64,000 bases of DNA from Gorsachius magnificus (GCA_034008185.1 CM067086.1:37797007-37861006); one strand, 5' to 3'. Positions 51,033 through 64,000 are shown, numbered from the stretch's first letter. Notes: generated by a model from the letters alone, not told the origin. Translations and numbers: made by a program.

Positions 51033-51432
51033 CAGAATCGCAGAATGGCAAGGGTTGGAAGGGACCTTGGGAGATCATCTAGTCCAACCCCCCTGCTAAA
51101 GCAGGTTCTCCTAGAGCAGGTTGCACAGGGCATCATCCAGGCGGGCTTTGAATATCTCCAGAAGGAGATTGCACAATCCCCCTGGACAACCTGTTCCAGT
51201 GCTCTGTCACTCAAAGCAACAAAATTCTTCCTGATACTCAACTGAAACCCCCTATGTTTCAGTTTGTGCCCATTGCTGCTTGTCCTGTCACTGGGCACCA
51301 CTGAGAAGAGTCTGGCTCCATCCTCGTGACATCCAAATTTAAGGTATTTGTTCATGTTGAGATCCCCTCTGAGTCTTTTCTTCAGCCTAAACAAGCCCTG
51401 CTCTCTCCGACTTTCCTCATAGGGGAGATGTT
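51033..51432 (-). mobile_element. CR1 LINE 3' end
   Basis: It starts at the left with CAGAATCGCAGAATGGCAAG, the reverse of the CR1 3' terminus, followed by GGTTGGAAGGGACC, ATCATCTAGTCCAACCCCCC and the reversed ORF2 tail. The minus-strand frame contains DGARLFSVVPSDRTSSNGHK and LKHRGFQLSIRKNF, the CR1 C-terminal tail with substitutions. It ends near 51,432, only 136 bases after the solo LTR. It is 5' truncated and non-functional. Confidence 0.94.
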
Positions 51433-53559
51433 ATTGATTTTTGATATTGGTCCAGATCATGCTGTTCACCTGAAACTCAGGTGTGGCATGCAGGCCTTTA
51501 AGGTCTATTATTAAGCATCGTTAAAACTCATAGAATGGCATGCTTTTTTGTCTTTTACAACTTCTTGTAAGGTATTCAGCTTCTTTACATGACTTTACAA
51601 TCTAAGTGGTAGTATCCCAAAAGCTTTTATCACTAGTACAGTTCTAGTGAAACTTTTCCCTCATGCCATATTTAAGAAAGACTTCTCAACAGAAAAGGGC
51701 TTCAATTAGCAGTCAAAGGAAAACAAAACCCCACAGTATTCAAACTCAAAACTATCTGCTGGTTGATGACTATGGCATTATACATGAAATGTCAGCAGAT
51801 CCTGATTTTGGGATGAAGCTGAAAAGGTACCAAATAAATGCTTTTTTAATCAATCACACATACTTCTCTGGTAATTAAGAAGTTGTAGTCCAGGGTTTAA
51901 AGAAACAAAAAGCACAGTGAAAGGATACTTTGAAAACACCCCAACTGGGGTGTTGGGCTCTACCCAACTGGAACTTTACTGTGACATTGGATGGGTTTCA
52001 GCTTATAAAGTTTAAAAAAAAAAAAGGGAAGGAAACAATGGTTTTGGTTTTTTGGTGCGAAAATGGGAGAATTGGAAGATTGGTTAGGATAATACAAACC
52101 TGTGAACTGAAGTGGGTATTAGGAACTGGGAAACAATGAGGATGACTGTATTTAAAAGTTCTGTTTGATTCTATCTGGTGTCTCAGTCAAAAATCTTTTA
52201 AGGATTCAAGATTTCTCTATCTGGTATCTTTCCTAATTCCTGAGAGCAGATGTTCTACGCTAATTGTTATATTGTCTTCTATTCATGATAAAAAATGAGC
52301 CCAGGTTAAAAGAAGAAGATGAAAAATATGACATATAGTGAATACAGATGCTCTTTATTCTCCGATTTTTACAGAGCAATAGGAAGTTCATGATGATGAT
52401 GATACCAGAGCTTGCCTACAGAAAAAATATTTTTTTCCTTTAAAAAAAGTGGAGAACTTTCATTAGGTTATTATTTGAAGTCAGTTCAGTCCTCCTGGAA
52501 TTTTCAAATTGACTGCTGAAAGACAAATCATTTATTTGTAGTGTTTTTAGTTTTCTCAAGTTCTTATATCTGCAGGGAACTGTAGATAATGATTTTTCAT
52601 GTAGATGTATTCAGAGACAAATAATCTTTGTATAACAGTGGCTGCACAATAGGATTTTTTCCTCATCTGTTGTGTAACGATACCAAGATCTACCGGTTTG
52701 TCATTTTGTATGATTTTCCTTCGATATAATTTATTACATTTCTTTCTCTCCTTTCAAATCAACATGATAGGCTTGATACATATAAAATATTTATACATTT
52801 TAATAATTATGAAGAGTTTTTGTGTTGTTAATGCTGAACACTATTAGTTCTGTTATACACTGAATTCTGAGCATAACCCATCAGCTGCCATAATCTATAT
52901 CTGTGAGGAATTAGACTCATGAACACTCACTTTCTGAACATTGTCATGACTAGGTTTCTGTGGAGTTACTTCTAATTTACATTAATATAAATGTTATTTA
53001 AAGTCACACTCATTTTCCTTGCACAATTCAGCAGGAACAGCATAGCAATTAACTCTATTGATCTGAAATTTGTTATATCCAGTCTTCTAATTTTTTAAGT
53101 CTACTATTTTGCATATATTTGGAAATAAGTATGAAATAACATTTCTTTGAAAAAGTAGAAAGTCAAAGTTCTTTATAGGGTCCCATGACTGTTCATTCTG
53201 GAGGGGATTCATGTATGAACAGTTCTGGAGTGGTTGGATTCTGCTGAATGCTTTAGTTCTCAAATAAAAGTACCATAACTTTACTTGGCTGGAAAACTTT
53301 TCTAGAAGAGTTTAGTTTAACAACCGATGGCTCCACTTCTGTGTGGAAATGTCACAAAACCAAATTACATTTGTAGCTTTTCTAGTCCTGTAACATCACT
53401 TGAAGAAGCAACATAAACAAAAGTGTATAACGAGCTGAGAGCACAGCTTATGGAGCATCCTCAGGATGGGCTGATGCATCTGTAATCCACAATATGCTTT
53501 GCTCACATATAAAACCCCCACACACTTTTTTTGATTAAATTTAATCCATCAGCATTTGG
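51433..53559. other. AT-rich non-coding DNA
   Basis: No gene or repeat family is seen. A short hairpin (CACCCCA, loop AC, TGGGGTG) lies at 51,937-51,952. Confidence 0.5.
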
Positions 53560-53830
53560 AGTGTCATCCAGTTGCACTCATTAAGTTTGCAAGTGACACC
53601 AAACTTGAGGGGTGGGGATGGACACCAGGGCAGGGCTGCTGTTCAGAGGGACATCAAAAGGCTGGAGGAAGTTTGACATTTAACAAGGGCAGACTCCAGA
53701 GGACCACCAAGATGATTGGGGTCTAAAGCACTTGCCCTGTGAGGAGATGCTGAGGGAACTGGGCTTGCTTAGCTGGATAAGAGGCTGCTTGGGAGGGACA
53801 TGGTAGCAGCCTGCCAATCCACGAGGAAGA
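53560..53830 (+). mobile_element. CR1 LINE ORF2 fragment with internal deletions
   Basis: The plus strand reads AAGTTTGCAAGTGACACCAA, the CR1 stretch coding the K-F-A-D-D-T-K motif (here S replaces the first catalytic D), then GGGACATCAAAAGGCTGGA and, after a large internal deletion, AGGACCACCAAGATGATTGG and GAGGAGATGCTGAGGGAACT, which belong to the later ORF2 tail. The order matches CR1 but several hundred bases are missing between about 53,680 and 53,700. It is an old, dead copy with approximate ends. Confidence 0.8.
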
Positions 53831-56800
53831 GATTGAGCAGGAGGCTTGGCTTATGCAGAATTTACTTCCAGTAGGAGAACCATAATATGAAACCAATGAA
53901 CTTGTACTGTATGGCTTGTCTAACACAATGCATAGAGAATTGTTTACAAAACTGTTGTACTGTAAATCTTTGATTTTTAGGTAGTTTTAGTGCCTGGGGA
54001 GTGTTCAGTTTGTTAATGATTTGGAACATCTAATTTTAATTTCTAAGAAGTCGATAGCAATCCAAAATAAATCTGAAAAAAGCCTTAGTAAAACATTCAC
54101 ATAGTTATAAAACAGTTTCTCTTTTCTCTGGAAGCTTTGAGCAACAAACTGGTTTTGAGCATAGCTAGCGACACTTCTGCACAACTGAGAGAAGAACTTA
54201 AACTAGAATAAAAAAAAAACAGGTTTCCCATACCCCCTGTGTCTTCATTTAATATTCTGGATGTTAATAAATTATTTCAATAGAATGTAACAATAGTAAA
54301 TTTCTGTGTGACAGCAGCAAATTTTCGTTTAAAGCAAGACCATCCGTTATTATCAGACATGGGGTACTTGGAACTGAAGATCACTCAGTTAAAATAAAAA
54401 ATTAAAAGTGGCAAAAAATTATTAAAGTGGCATCTTTAATAGAAAATGTCATACGGATACATGACAAGTGGTGCATATTTAAAATGTTTTCTGTAAGTCA
54501 TACATGCAATTTTAGATTTTAGAACTTAAAAAACCACTTTACTGCCTTTTTAGTTGGCATGGGACACTACATCTATATTTCAGACATCAGAGGCCATAAA
54601 GCTACTTAACTGTATGCTTTATATGACAATGGACAACCACTGAAACAAATATGCACTAAACCCACAAATGGTAATTATAAATGCAAGTGGGCAGACAGAA
54701 CATAAAATTATAATTGACTCTAGGGGCTCCTGCAACAAAGCAAATTCAGAAAGGGCTTTAAGTTCGCTGTGAGTATCAGTATGACCCCTGGACTAAATAT
54801 TAAAACCTTGGGCTTACTTGGAAAAAAGCAATAAATGAAAAAATACACATTTGTGCCTCCATTATTTGGTACAGATTTGTAAATTAAAAATTGCTGTGTC
54901 AAAGTGATGATTTTTGGAGGCTAGCTAGCATTTTGCAACTATGTGTTTAGGACTAAGGAACTGGTGTGGTTTAGATCATAAGTTTATGGAGAAGTGAAAA
55001 AAAGTACAAATACTTTAATCGTCACAAGCTTGTAGTGAAGCAAAAAGGGTAGGAGTATTTATCAAGGTTTTTATTTTTATTTCTCTGATGATCATATACT
55101 GTCTTCTACTTATTTATTTCTTCTTAAAAAAAAAAATTGTTACGATTCTTTATAATCTGGTTCATTTCCTGCCCACATACAATGCATTTTGTTTTTCATG
55201 ACTGTGCCCACTCTTGTTAAATCAAAATTATCACTTTACTTCAAAGCAAACATATACTGTAGGTGATTAATAATTAATTTGATGATTAATTGGGTCTTTT
55301 AGGAGCAAGTCTGTTCACCATATATTCCAGTATGTGTTGGTTTAGCAGTGAGTAAAAGAAAACTAATGATAATTCCAGAGATGCTCAATGAATGTATTGT
55401 CTTTTTATTCCAAGAGAAGGTGTTAAGAGGACACTTCAGAAAGACAGAGAGGGAGATGGCACTAGGACCTAGGAGTATACATCAAAGCTTTCTAAATAAA
55501 TGAAACAATGAAATTGATTAACAGATTGCAAAATGGTATAAGGTGTTATAATCTATATAGGAAAACTGGAAGGTGGGAAATACATAAACTACCTTTACCA
55601 AAATGCTAGATCCTGGGCAGATCAGTTCAGTAAACCTTGGAGTACAACAGAATTGCTTAAAATATTATCTAAAGAGGATTGTAGAATGATATGAGTAGGT
55701 ACCTACAGCATGATAGAGAAAATTAACACAAAAACCCCAAAGCTTCTGCATTTTATGAAAAAATGTAGAGCATATTGACAAGTTGAGTCTAGAAGAGGCA
55801 AATTGGATTTCATGATTTGGCTTTTAAAAGAAGTCTTTGGGAAAGACTATCTCACAGGAGGTCACAAAAGAAAGTGAAGTATGCTTACAGCAAGAAGTGA
55901 GGTTCCAGCATGGATCAACATACAGCACAGCAGCAGAAGCAGGCAACAAGAATCACAACAGAGGCCAGGGAGTGCTCCCTGTCCTTGCAGCTGGACCACA
56001 GCAGTTGGAAAGCATGCATTCTTAATCCCATCTATTCAAGTTCTGTTGAAATACTGTACACAGAATTATAAATACTTAGTATATTTGCACTACTCTTCTG
56101 TATGGATACGGGGTGTTATAGGAATATGACATAAAGTTACAGCTGTTAGTTCTCTGATTTCTCTTGTTTAGCAAGAAAATGCAATTCTTATTTTGGGTTA
56201 AAAAGAGAGCAAAGGAAAATATAGCCAGGACTACAGGCTGGCATGATTCAGGCACATAAGTCCATCTCTGAGTTGCTTCAAAATCTAATCCAAGTTCAAC
56301 AAGATGAACTCAAATTTCAAGCGAATAACGAGACAATAGCAATTAAAAAAAAAAAAAGGGTGTGATTACTACTCTGTGAGATGTGTTGTCCAGCCATTCT
56401 TTCAACAGACTACTTAAGCGTGCTCTATTAGTATTTTTTTCTAATTCAGAAGTTCAGTGTAGAAGTGAAAAAAAAAAAGCTAGTAACTCTTAAGTTTTCA
56501 CTGTATTATGCTTGCAGAATTAGAAGAGTTACACAATTCCACCCACTCAACACTGCTCCATGGAAATGTGCAATTACATACTTACGACAGCTATGCTCTT
56601 TATTTACAGATACAGATCTCTGATAAAAAGAATTTTTATTGAAAGCATCATAGATAAATGTATACCATATATGAGATATAGAATAGAGACAGTCTGATAT
56701 TTAACCTTACAAAAATGTGGTGTTAGAAAAGTATTCTTAAGGCTTGTACTAAGGCACAAGGAAGACACTATTTCAATTTTATGAATAAAGTTCAAAAGCT

Positions 56801-57445
56801 ACGCTAAACCTGGATATCGCTTAAGAGAATGCTTACAGAATCACCACTGCCAAATCTCTCCATTTCTCATTTCTGTATCCTAATGTTTCTGAAAAATTGG
56901 CTCCCTTCTTTTGGCTCTGTTGTTAGTGGGCATGCTGTTGATTCTATATCCTCCAGGCTGTGGGCTTTTCTGAAAAACCTGGGGAGAATCCAGGAACACA
57001 CAAGTTCCACTGCAGCCAAGAAGGGAGAAAATACTCTTGCTGATACGGGCATATTCACTCCTACCTTGCTTTATACAGGATGCTGCAGTGTTTGGTGACC
57101 TTCCCGCTGCATCAGCAGTTCCACTTCCCTACTACAGATTTGGAAAACACTCCTAAAGCTTGGGTCAGGTTATTTAGGGACATAGTGACAATCCTGCTGT
57201 CTAACAGCAAGGTCTTAAAATATTACCAAAGGTACTTCTCTTCTTTCACAGACCAAAGAGGTAAACTAGGGAGTTTAGTCCCACCAGGCCGAGGTTAGAT
57301 TTGTGAAAATGGTATAGTGCCCCTCTGAATCATGTGAGGAAATGCTATTTCGGACTATGTATCATAGCTTTTGTGGGCCTGGAAGATGAAATGGGTTCTG
57401 GAAGGAAAAAGGATGTTAAAAGTTCTAGTAATTAATTCTTTCTTA

Positions 57446-57486
57446 CCCTAACACAAAAATCTCTTCCTGTGATTTTTGTGTTAGGG
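57446..57486. other. Perfect 16-bp inverted repeat (hairpin)
   Basis: The arms CCCTAACACAAAAATC (57,446-57,461) and GATTTTTGTGTTAGGG (57,471-57,486) are perfect reverse complements, separated by the 9-base loop TCTTCCTGT. The stem is too short for a usual miRNA precursor, and no terminator logic applies in a vertebrate. It could be a hairpin left by template switching. Confidence 0.9.
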
Positions 57487-60400
57487 GACACAATACAGTG
57501 AGGTTTAGGTGGCTTATCACTGGAGAGTAACTAATTTTAAGATTCCAGGAGAAATTATAGAATTGCACACTACTAACCAAAACTTTAAGTCTTTGAAGAA
57601 TTTGGGCTTAGTGAAGAATTTGGACTTGTATTGGCAGTGGCGTAAGGTACATAACAGTAAGAGAGAACTTCTATTGTTAAAACTGCCAACTGACTCAGTA
57701 TTTAACCGTGGGGATCTGTGGAAACGTTAGTATAGTAAAAAGCAGTGTGAAGGAAGATGTTATTTCTGTAACATGCACAAATGCCACCTTGAGTATTAAA
57801 ACATCGTACCAGTGTCGTTGTGCTTCTGGTTTCTTTGTTTCCATATTGCAATCATGGATTGCATTGTTCACCAAATTGAATACTTATTTTCTAATTTCTG
57901 ACACATTGTATTTTCCATATGTGGGATATAACCTTGTTTTATTGTGGTAACTTGGTGGCTTTTTTGGTTTTTAGTACTATACAACAGACACATTTAAAAG
58001 GTACTTGAATAAAGGACAGTGAATTGAGTGACTCGTGGTTCTGTTGTAAAGTGGACTTATGTAGGAGTAAGTTAATTGTTTTCTGAACTGTTAGTTGTAA
58101 AAGTTTCAAAAATAAAGTTTTCAAACTTTTTTTATTAGATTTAGCGAGATTCTAGGTGAACAGAACTTAAAACAGTTTATTCAGGATCAAGATTGTTTCT
58201 CTTCACTTGAGTACAGGATGTTGCTCCTTTATTTTTGCATGTGCAATGAGTACAGCTAAAGGAGCTTCGATTTCTTGCTTTCTGCATCAGGAGCTTGATC
58301 CAAGGCCAACTCAGTGGAAGTGCTCGTATTGATTTCAGTGGCTTTGATCAGACTTTAATTCTGTTGTGACTGGATTGAAAACCAATATTTTGGAATTCCC
58401 TTTTTTGGGTTTTTTTTGAAAAATAATGAAATATTCAATATAAATTTTAAAATGACAAAAATATTGCTGATAAGAATAATAGAAGAAATGGAAAAGCAGA
58501 AAAAAATTACAAGGATAATTCAAACAGCTTCATCTGTAAATAATGAGAATTTAATGAGGCTGATATTCAAAAAGGCTCTCGTTTCTTAGTGTATAAAACA
58601 TTAATTTTTCACATTGTCTTTTTAGTAACATTCTTAGAACACTACTTGAAGAGAAAAGATTATGTGAATTTAAGTAGTTTTCATGGAACACTTTTTCTCC
58701 ACTCCTAGAAGAAAAAGCAGTTCACCTGTGGACTTCAGCTTGGTGGTGTGGTACTGAAAGGAACATTTCATCAAGTGTCTGATTTGTCAAAAAATAAATA
58801 AATTTAAAGCTCAGGATACTTACAGCCTATAAATGATAGGCTGGGTCTCTTAATTGCAAATCTGAATCTCTCTGAAGTCTTGCAATATGGAACATGTCCT
58901 TAGAATAAGTTTTGTAAAACACCAAGATCTAGAGCCAGCAGACAAAAGAAAACAAATAAGAAAGTGACATTATGACATCGGTCAACACTTATTTGGACAT
59001 TATTCTTTCAGATCAAAATGTCACAGCAATTGGGGAAAAAACTTCAAGCTGATTATTATAGTGCTTCAAGCACACAGGAAGCACTGCCAGTGAAAGGATT
59101 GTTTTATCTGCCCTAGACATTTACATTTATTGAGATGAATTGTCCCCTGGAGGTACTGGTCTCTCTCCATTTACTATAGAAAAGTCTCAATGGATAGATT
59201 AAATGGAATGGTCAGCTCTTAGAAAGAGAAATTAGGTAAATTGAGATCCACGCTGGAAATAGATTCAACTGTGTGGTGAATCTCCCAATAACTTATTTAA
59301 TAGTTGAAAGAGAGCAATTATATATATTTTTGTATGAGAAGCTGGAACCATATGTACCTGTTTATGAAATATGAGCATACGAGAATATTTGTTTCAGGAG
59401 TTTATTCATTGTTTTCAATTTTGAAAGCATTTCTGTAGTTTATATTAATTATACAATATTTCTTGTCAGCAAATTCTGGTATCATAAGGAAGTTTAGGGG
59501 GCGGGGAAGATGGGGGAAAAAAACGAAGGAAACAAAATGCCAGGAGTTGTAATGAGGAAGAAATTACATGATCTAAGATTAATAACACAATTAGAGGAGA
59601 AAGAAAATACTGTGTAATACTGAAAAAATGGCTGGGGGTGTACTGATGCATAGTTCTGAACAGCTATTTCGGGTACCTATCTCTGATGAAGAAGGTTTAG
59701 TGCCAAGACATCACTGAAGGCTGTGCTTGAGAGTCCCCACATGGAGTTTGGTGTTCAAACGAGAGAAATTATTGACAAGGTTTAAGGTAAATTAAGTAAG
59801 AAAGACAGAAACAAGTGCAGAGTTAAAATAATAAAATCTTGAAAGATCATGAAAAAATTTTGGGTCTAGAGTGGGGAAAAAAAGACATAAGAACCAAACT
59901 ATTTTTTTAGTTGTCTTAAGAAATATGAAGAATAATCTGGACATTACCATAAAGACGTAAAAGTCATGTTAATCAGTATTTTTGTTACATCATCCAGAGA
60001 TGTTCACAATTAATAAAAAATATCGAGGTTTATGCTGACAGGTATGGAATTATGTCCTGAAAACAAAACAAAGGCAAACTACATTGGTATCTGTCAGCCA
60101 ACAATAATGATTTCTATAAGTGTTAAAGGGCTGAGTGGACCAGTCAAAAGTAAGGGGGTTTTACAATTGGTGAAGACAAATTTACTGTTGTGTTGCTACA
60201 AGAAACACATTTACAGATCAGTGATGAAAATACTTGATAGCAACAGGTGTGTAAAACCATTTTGTTGCCCAAGACAGCTTACCAGGGAAGGAAGTGGAAA
60301 TTTTATTATTTGAATGTAACTCCTGTGCCCCCAAGAACATTTTGACCAGATAAAATTTGCAAAATAGAAAAATCTTTTTTAAAAAGCAAATGCATATTTG

Positions 60401-60787
60401 TAACTGAAGCCAATCAGGATTTAATCTCTTATTTGATAGGGTTCTTATTAAATGACAAATGAAGATGTTACGGTGGTAGACGGGAAAAAAAAATTAGTGA
60501 GATCGTAATCTTGACCGGTCAAGAGCATTAAGAGTTATGCAAAAGACAACTTCTAAAAGAAAAAAAAAGCTAGCCATCCTTTTTTTTTTTGAACAACAAC
60601 TGTATGACTCTTGAAAGGTGATTACAGTTCTATAATTTTTTTACTTTATTTAAAATAAGGGACAGAGACACCACATTCCAAATTAATACTGTCATCTGAC
60701 AGACACACATATATCTATATAGTCTCCAGTATCGAATAGAATACATAATCTCTGAAGACAATTACAGAAGCACGTTCACAAAGTAAA

Positions 60788-60812
60788 CTGTGTCAAAACC
60801 AGTTTGACACAG
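60788..60812. other. Perfect 10-bp hairpin
   Basis: CTGTGTCAAA and TTTGACACAG pair perfectly around the loop ACCAG. No function is evident. Confidence 0.75.
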
Positions 60813-61298
60813 ACACATTTCTCCATCTGTCACAGCAAACACTTGTAAATACCGAATAATTAACACACACAAAAAAAATCGGAGCTATTTTGTTTCAGGA
60901 AGCCCCACCCTACCCGCTATATGTAGCTGCTTCTTACTTTGTGTTCATGAGAACTTGCTTATGTCTTAATTTTATAGGGTGAGTTCTTCTTCATCTTATG
61001 ATACAAATTAGCTACTGAATCTACAGAGCCCAGACATACAACTAAACACCAATGTGGTTAATGTCAGATGTGATTATGTCCAGGATTCATTCCGCTGTCT
61101 TAAATAATAGCTGAAGGAACTCATAGTAGCCTGGAGCTTTATGGAAAACAAACTATTCTGCTAATGCATAAGAAAGACCATGAATGCATTAAGAAGCCGT
61201 CAGGGAATCTACATCTATGGAGAAAAGCAACAAAGGTGACAGGTAAGTCAAAGCATACTTTTGAGTCAAAATGGGGTTTTAAATTGACATTTTTCTTC

Positions 61299-61322
61299 AC
61301 AGCTTGTGATAGCACAAGCTGT
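61299..61322. other. Perfect 10-bp hairpin
   Basis: ACAGCTTGTG and CACAAGCTGT pair perfectly around the loop ATAG. No function is evident. Confidence 0.75.
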
Positions 61323-61903
61323 TTAAGTCCTGAATGTGGCTTCAGAGAGCAGCTTTATTGGTATATGGTGTGTGTGGATTGAGTATAAAATCACACCTGC
61401 TACATAAAGGAAATGAGAAGTATTGAGTGCCTACTGCTCAGTGTGGGTGGACCTGGTAACTCCAATACCAACTGGTTTTGTGTTTTTACGGTATGCATTG
61501 ATTTTATTTACGGTTAGGAAGACATGTTATTACTTTCTCCATTGCTTTCTTCTCAAAACTACCAGAAAACAGTGACAATGCACGATGAGTGAACTAGAAA
61601 TAACATGATTCACCTGTTTCTCCTCTGAGTCCATAGCCCTTTAATGTGTGTTCATTTATGTTCTAAAACTGCTGAGGTTATAAAAAAATCTGTTTTTCTG
61701 CTACTTCCAAGAGTTTGAAGACTATTGACCACAATCAGATGGTAAATGTCAAAATTGTCAACACTGCTTAAATGCTTAAGAATATATTGAAAATTTCTGA
61801 AATGTACATCTGCACAGTTTCATCTGATTTTCTTGCTTCTCTTTGCCAGTCCATGCCCACTGAGTAGACACAATTGACTTACTTTCCACTGAGTATATAG
61901 ACA

Positions 61904-61923
61904 CAGTTGATCTCAGTTGATCT
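61904..61923. repeat. 10-bp perfect tandem repeat
   Basis: CAGTTGATCT occurs twice head to tail. Just upstream, two related blocks starting CCACTGAGTA (about 61,858 and 61,886) suggest an older, imperfect duplication of about 28 bases. Confidence 0.75.
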
Positions 61924-63249
61924 CGCCTTCCTTAACTCATTTCTATGGACCTGTTTCCCAGTTTTCATGGGATCATAGTGTTTCCTGAGTACCTATGAAG
62001 TTTAAGCTTTTCCTAAGAAGTTTTTTCTTTCCTCCAAACTAGTGCTAGCCTCTTTACATGGTATTTCTATTTCCAGTTTGAGGGGCTTTAATGTGATGTG
62101 TATAAGAGAGACAAAGTGGGAGGAGAGCTGACTGAGGTAAAAAAAAGAAAAGCTACTACAAAAGATGGCAGATTTATTCTTGCTTTCAATTAATTGTCAC
62201 TCATTTACATTGGATTTTATGCTATATTGGATTACATGCAGTATCAGACCTCCAAACTTCAGATTTATTGGTTCTGTGTGATCTAGAATGGCAATTGCTG
62301 TATGTCGTCGTCACCTACAATAATTCCTAGAACTCTTAAAGTCAGAAATTACCTTCATGGTCAGTCAGTCTAATATCCTACATAATAAGGGCCATATAAA
62401 GTCAAATAGCAAGGTATATATCTATCTCTCTAGCTTGCACTCCAACCAGAATAGTAGCTAATGGTCTATGTTAACATGAAGATCTGAGTTAGCTGGCACT
62501 CACTATGCACTTCATTAGTGCTTGCCTTCACTTTGATTCATGGTTCCTACATGAAGTGTCCGTCAACATCACAAAACTCACTGCTCTAATCTCTTTATTG
62601 TTGATGCAAGTAACTGGTGTCTTTTCTGGTGGATTCAACTAGGAGATCAAGGAATGAATAAGCATGGAAAAACGAAGTGCTTTCCTGAGCCTCTGCTTTT
62701 GGAAGCTAAATTCTGGCTGCTAGGCAGGAGGGAAAAGACTAGTACCTCAATGACAACATTCTTTGAAATGCTGCCAGCTCTTTATTCAAGACCTGAGGAG
62801 TGGGTAGAGATTTGAATCCTAAATGTGTGAGTGAAGCAATGGTGTAGGTAGGCAGGATATAGGTAGGAACTGGGAATTTCTCTGAAGGAGGAATTTGCAC
62901 AGGTAGTGTGGCCCGAAACTTAATCATAATGGAGCCAGGTAATGAAAATTGTGTTGTAGATTAGTATTTTGAACAAAGAGAAGGGAGAATCTGGGAGATA
63001 GCCAAAGTAGGCAAAAGGACACCTGGCTCAGAGTGATGCAACTGCAAGTTGGAGGTGGCTTGTGTCCTGCCCCTGGGGACAGGAATAGGGAAAGGAGAGA
63101 TGTAGTAAGTGCTACTTCAATAATTAGGCAAGTAAATCTAACCTATGAATATTCAAATTTGTGAGAGGGAAATACATAAAGATGGGGGGAAACCATAAAG
63201 AGTCCAAAAAGTGTGAAATTTACTAACAGATTGAATGCTGATAAAATTG

Positions 63250-64000
63250 TTTATATCAAAGCCCAGGTAAAATCTGCCACAATTCAAGAAGAAAACAAAA
63301 TGGGCCAAACACCCTACCCATAACAATCACAACACATTGAGAAAGTTAAGGAAACTATCACAGGAAAAAGGCTGACTCAGAAATGGAATGCTTGCCTGAA
63401 TGAGATCAGGAAAGGGAATTAGAAGGGCTGAAAAAGAATTTGAAGAATGCTCAAAGTGATCTTAAAAACCTTTCATATCAAAAGCAGGAAGCCAGCTAGG
63501 GAATCGGTGGGACTATTTGATGACAAAAGTGCAAAGGGGCACTCAGGATGATAAAGGAGAAAAGCAAAATGAACTGTTTTGTATTGGCTTCTGCTGAAGA
63601 TATTTTGAAAAAAAGTGTTATTTACATCAGGTAAGTAAGAAGGGCTAGAAGAATTTAATGCAAGTATATAGCAAGTTTTAGCATAAATAACCAAGTTAGA
63701 TGTCAATAAGTCACCAGAACTAATGACATTTGCTGAAAGTCTTGTCAATAAATCAGTAGGATTGAATGCAATCTGCTGAAACACTGGAAATCTTAAGTTT
63801 AGTGAGGAGGAGGTTGAGGTATAATATTATGGAGGTTCACAAAATGCATGGAGAAAGTGTTCACCAGATCACACAAAACAAGACCTGTGGGACACTCAGT
63901 GAAAGTAGTAGGAGGTGAAAGAGGTAAAGGAAAACACTTCTTTCAAAAGCAGATAATGACAAGTGAACTTCTGAAATTTGTGCTACGGAAGTCTGGAAGC
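63250..64000 (+). mobile_element. Old CR1/L3-like LINE ORF2 remnant, cut by the window end
   Basis: One plus-strand frame reads AEKEFEECSK, then two stops, then SKSRKPARESVGLFDDK (about 63,429-63,527), which matches the linker between endonuclease and reverse transcriptase in CR1/L3-type LINEs (the S-R-K-x-x-R-x-x-V-G-P-L motif). After it come text resembling the 'EKAKxLNEFFASVF' part at about 63,555-63,600 and, near the edge, GGGACACTCAGTGAAAGTAG and AAACACTTCTTTCAAAAGCA, like the L3/CR1 3' tail. Stops, frameshifts and a large internal deletion show it is ancient. Left boundary is uncertain and the right end lies outside the window. Confidence 0.7.

Larger units (their letters stand above)
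53831..63249. other. AT-rich non-coding DNA
   Basis: More than 9 kb shows no gene. It holds a 16-bp perfect hairpin (57,446-57,486), two 10-bp perfect hairpins (60,788-60,812 and 61,299-61,322) and a short tandem repeat (61,904-61,923). Open frames near 56,830-57,950 are under 90 codons and domain-free. Confidence 0.55.

Noticed and set aside
56829..57950. Cluster of plus-strand frames of 70-90 codons that might be exons
   Set aside because: No known domain, no consistent splice signals and ordinary AT-rich codon content.

Overview
The window reads as nuclear DNA of a bird. It is mostly AT-rich, non-coding DNA, with eleven fragments of CR1 LINEs, an older CR1/L3-like LINE remnant at the right edge, and two copies of an avian ERV long terminal repeat. 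CR1 copies with the typical ATTCTATG-type 3' terminal repeat, together with this LTR family, point to Aves; the species cannot be fixed from the sequence. I found no convincing protein-coding exon, tRNA, rRNA or CRISPR array. Every longer open reading frame is either inside a CR1 copy or looks like a chance frame in AT-rich DNA.

Layout. Positions 1-22,800 are AT-rich unique DNA with four CR1 fragments (about 1.52, 7.67, 9.01 and 13.47 kb), one solo LTR on the minus strand (6,730-7,305) and two G-quadruplex-capable runs. From 22.8 to 24.2 kb lie two minus-strand CR1 copies. At 25.8-26.6 kb an isolated CpG-rich island stands out sharply: it carries an NRF1-like site, a GC box and a TATA box in the right order and spacing for a plus-strand promoter, and it is bordered by long A tracts. 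It is the only strong promoter-like signal in the window. From 26.7 to 35.9 kb there is AT-rich DNA with one CR1. At 35.9-36.8 kb lies a second copy of the CR1 found at 23.2-24.1 kb, in the opposite orientation. The rest (37-63 kb) is AT-rich DNA with small CR1 pieces, a plus-strand solo LTR with a perfect 5-bp target-site duplication (50,322-50,896), short tandem duplications and perfect hairpins. The last 750 bases hold a degraded CR1/L3-like reverse transcriptase segment that runs out of the window.

The most unusual observation is the inverted CR1 pair. Positions 23,203-24,077 (minus) and 35,947-36,821 (plus) are both 875 bases long and align without gaps; by eye I found a single mismatch. 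They share a reading-frame break and an odd 3'-region sequence, so recent local duplication, gene conversion or retrotransposition from one very young source are the competing explanations. The second point of interest is the CpG island, which could be the promoter of an unannotated transcript or a promoter-bearing LTR. No gene network can be described, because no gene is supported.
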